Assembly: GCA_003156235.1 (NCBI GenBank)
Contig: PMGP01000044.1
Coordinates: forward strand, 11,337-19,428
DNA from: Acidobacteriaceae bacterium
GTDB taxonomy: Bacteria; Acidobacteriota; Terriglobia; Terriglobales; Acidobacteriaceae
DNA: 8,092 bases
Direction of reading: 5' to 3'
Shown: one piece after another, positions 7,501 through 8,092 of the stretch
Numbering within the stretch: position 1 is the stretch's first letter
Layout of the letters: the number at the start of each line of letters is the position of its first letter
Made by a program: the position numbers and the translations under genes
Notes under the pieces: generated by a model
Told to the model about the DNA's origin: nothing
What the model saw: only the letters and a program-made list of their open reading frames with translations
The model's database searches: none

Positions 7501-8013
7501 CAGAGTGGCCAGCCCTTCAACCCCTCCTTCGACCCCGGTGTCTCGCCGACGACTGGCTCCAGCGCGCCGGGATTGCCGGGAGCGACGGGAATGTCATCAT
7601 TGAACGGCAATTACTACCAATTAACCCCTCGCCCCAACCGCGTGGCTGGCGTACCGCTCTATCCGGCCAATAAGTCCCTAAACAACTGGTTCAATTTGGC
7701 TGCTTTCCAGTGCCCGCTTGTTACCGATCCAACCGACCACAAATCTTATTGCTTCGGCAACGGAAATGCAGGCTACGACCTGCTGCGTGGACCCGCTTTC
7801 CAAGATTGGGATATGAGCTTGCAGAAGAACACCAAGTGGAATCATTACAACGTGCAACTGCGCGCTGATGCCTTCAACGTCTTCAACCACCCCAACTTCG
7901 GCACTCCCGGCGGGGACATCACCGCGTCGGGTGCAAACGTTATTAGTGGCACGTCCGGCACACCGTCCACCGAGTCGCGCAAAATTGAATTCGGCGCGAA
8001 GTTCATCTTCTAA
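4564..8013 (+). CDS. TonB-dependent outer-membrane receptor, Oar-like, with N-terminal carboxypeptidase-regulatory-like domain
   Basis: The 1149-residue protein is complete. Residues 1-46 form a long signal peptide (basic residues to about 25, hydrophobic core 28-40, cleavage after SFA, leaving Q47). Residues of about 48-135 are a carboxypeptidase-regulatory-like beta-sandwich (GTITGTVTDATGAIVAGATV, then GSYKVPQLQPGNYSVKAEKAGF). ETIVV at 139-143 resembles a TonB box. A plug domain follows at about 148-270 (SAPLNGR, LDGVSNTE, ISQFKV, FGQQTQ), then a large barrel opening with YHGELLEYNRS and NEFGGNLAGP. The barrel end is typical: NNWFNLAAF (1040-1048), DLLRGPAFQDWDMSLQKN (1072-1089), LRADAFNVFNHPNFG (1099-1113), and a terminal phenylalanine as barrel-assembly signal. 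The family imports bulky ligands such as oligosaccharides using TonB-transmitted energy; this ligand cannot be read from sequence. It follows the regulator on the same strand after 263 bases containing its own predicted promoter, and ends at a strong terminator, so it is probably monocistronic. Confidence 0.95.
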   Translation: MNFGFEIRLGSKRLRCLREAACTLRSSLFVSLLLVLALAMPLGSFAQGITGTITGTVTDATGAIVAGATVTVRNVDTNATHTVTTSDLGSYKVPQLQPGNYSVKAEKAGFKASEQSGITLQIDQIELVNAQLQVGSTGETIVVTSAPPTIQTEDSSVGQVIDGEAIQSAPLNGRLSLMGLIAQAPGIQGVGAQDQMATRGETFAAGTGSRNAYGGLGSTLDGVSNTEITIQRAEPEVPSLDAISQFKVIATGSPAEFGQQTQLIVVSASGTNKYHGELLEYNRSKGTSAKEDGHSGARPTYERNEFGGNLAGPISIPHLYNGKDRSFFFFSYEGFRLQQSASKTTRQPTAAMRSGNFAGFAPIINPATGNAFTNNQITNISSVSQALMTKLLPCATVTIWGPGNCSELVPYTNTTDRIAVHVDHRIGPNDQIRGTFLHANYGPSPTVGTDSLQGGRSGDGEKNTNAILGWTHTFSPSMVLDSNGSFFHLPIYRAPQNVGTKWESIIPGLAAQPIEGAPHLKFGDGITGTGESGSHDLEQVGQINTSLTRILSMHTLKAGFSYLYDNHWNVSANPPEHGQFSFTGQYSGESFADFLLGYPGSTQQGTPSAVITRNISSQWAGYLQDDWKPMRKLTINMGIRYDLQWFAPGPYNDASLFAPSLGKVVVFGSSTSQYTIPINPYDKNLLSSAGLLTFSSDANISNNPFSFLGRNTKNFAPRLGFAYELMPNTVLRGAYGIYFNLLPASYVGEMWADNSGGTPFIDNQTFTNSLSGTTAFTMSNAFSGTGAYGGNLATNAEHSLKTPYTEQYNLALEHQFKGQIAVRVGYVGQHNLKQNNFNGNGNYAPFLNLSAQIDPTQPLTASVNSPIPTLGPIPYLIDPIFHTIMNSLQAGIHKQYSHGLGFGVEYQWVSVLGTESIQNVSGSTPNDSKGPIAGITPQVLQVNYSYELPIGKGKALLGDASPVANALLGGWQISGTVNAQSGQPFNPSFDPGVSPTTGSSAPGLPGATGMSSLNGNYYQLTPRPNRVAGVPLYPANKSLNNWFNLAAFQCPLVTDPTDHKSYCFGNGNAGYDLLRGPAFQDWDMSLQKNTKWNHYNVQLRADAFNVFNHPNFGTPGGDITASGANVISGTSGTPSTESRKIEFGAKFIF

Positions 8014-8029
8014 CAGTTCACTCCTAACC

Positions 8030-8063
8030 GCGCGAGGGACATTCATTCCCTCGCGCATTTTTT
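8030..8063 (+). terminator. Intrinsic terminator of the receptor gene
   Basis: A perfect 10-pair GC-rich stem, GCGCGAGGGA (8030-8039) with TCCCTCGCGC (8047-8056), encloses a seven-base loop and is followed by A and six T residues (8058-8063). It lies 16 bases after the receptor stop codon. The remaining bases to 8092 show nothing. Confidence 0.93.
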
Positions 8064-8092
8064 GTCCACACAAGAACAGGTAGCGCCGGCCT

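Noticed and set aside
7678..8083. Small open frames on both strands over the receptor 3' end.
   Set aside because: They overlap the conserved receptor C-terminus and the terminator hairpin and show no independent coding signal.

Overview
The window looks like a piece of a carbohydrate-scavenging locus from a soil-type member of the Acidobacteriota (Terriglobia, e.g. the Granulicella/Edaphobacter/Terriglobus group). This placement is an inference. It rests on the very large TonB-dependent receptor with an N-terminal carboxypeptidase-regulatory-like domain, a family greatly expanded in that phylum, and on the neighbouring membrane-anchored regulator whose two halves I recognise as a recurrent acidobacterial type. 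The moderately high GC content fits.

Layout: four protein genes in two divergent pairs. On the minus strand, reading leftward from about 2870, come a secreted six-hairpin-type glycosidase (2867 to 468) and, 50 bases further on and probably co-transcribed, a SIS-domain sugar-phosphate isomerase/deaminase related to the isomerase half of GlmS (417 to beyond the left edge). On the plus strand come a membrane-bound winged-helix-like regulator with a periplasmic C-terminal domain (3008-4300) and a complete 1149-residue TonB-dependent outer-membrane receptor (4564-8013), closed by a strong intrinsic terminator (8030-8063). No RNA genes, insertion sequences, CRISPR arrays or pseudogenes were seen.

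A plausible joint role (inference): the receptor imports a glycan or oligosaccharide across the outer membrane, the exported glycosidase trims it, and the SIS enzyme processes a released (amino)sugar phosphate in the cytoplasm. The one-pass regulator would sense something in the periplasm and control transcription directly, like CadC or ToxR.

The most notable signal is non-coding. The same odd-length palindrome, TTCAC-N-GTGAA, lies just upstream of the regulator (2970-2980) and just upstream of the receptor (4354-4364). In both places it is accompanied by further TTCACGG half-sites and an identical 10-mer, CTTGATTGCT. This looks like a shared operator, possibly for the regulator itself, linking sensor and receptor into one autoregulated unit. 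The receptor leader carries further inverted repeats and a tandem AATACTTGRTT pair.
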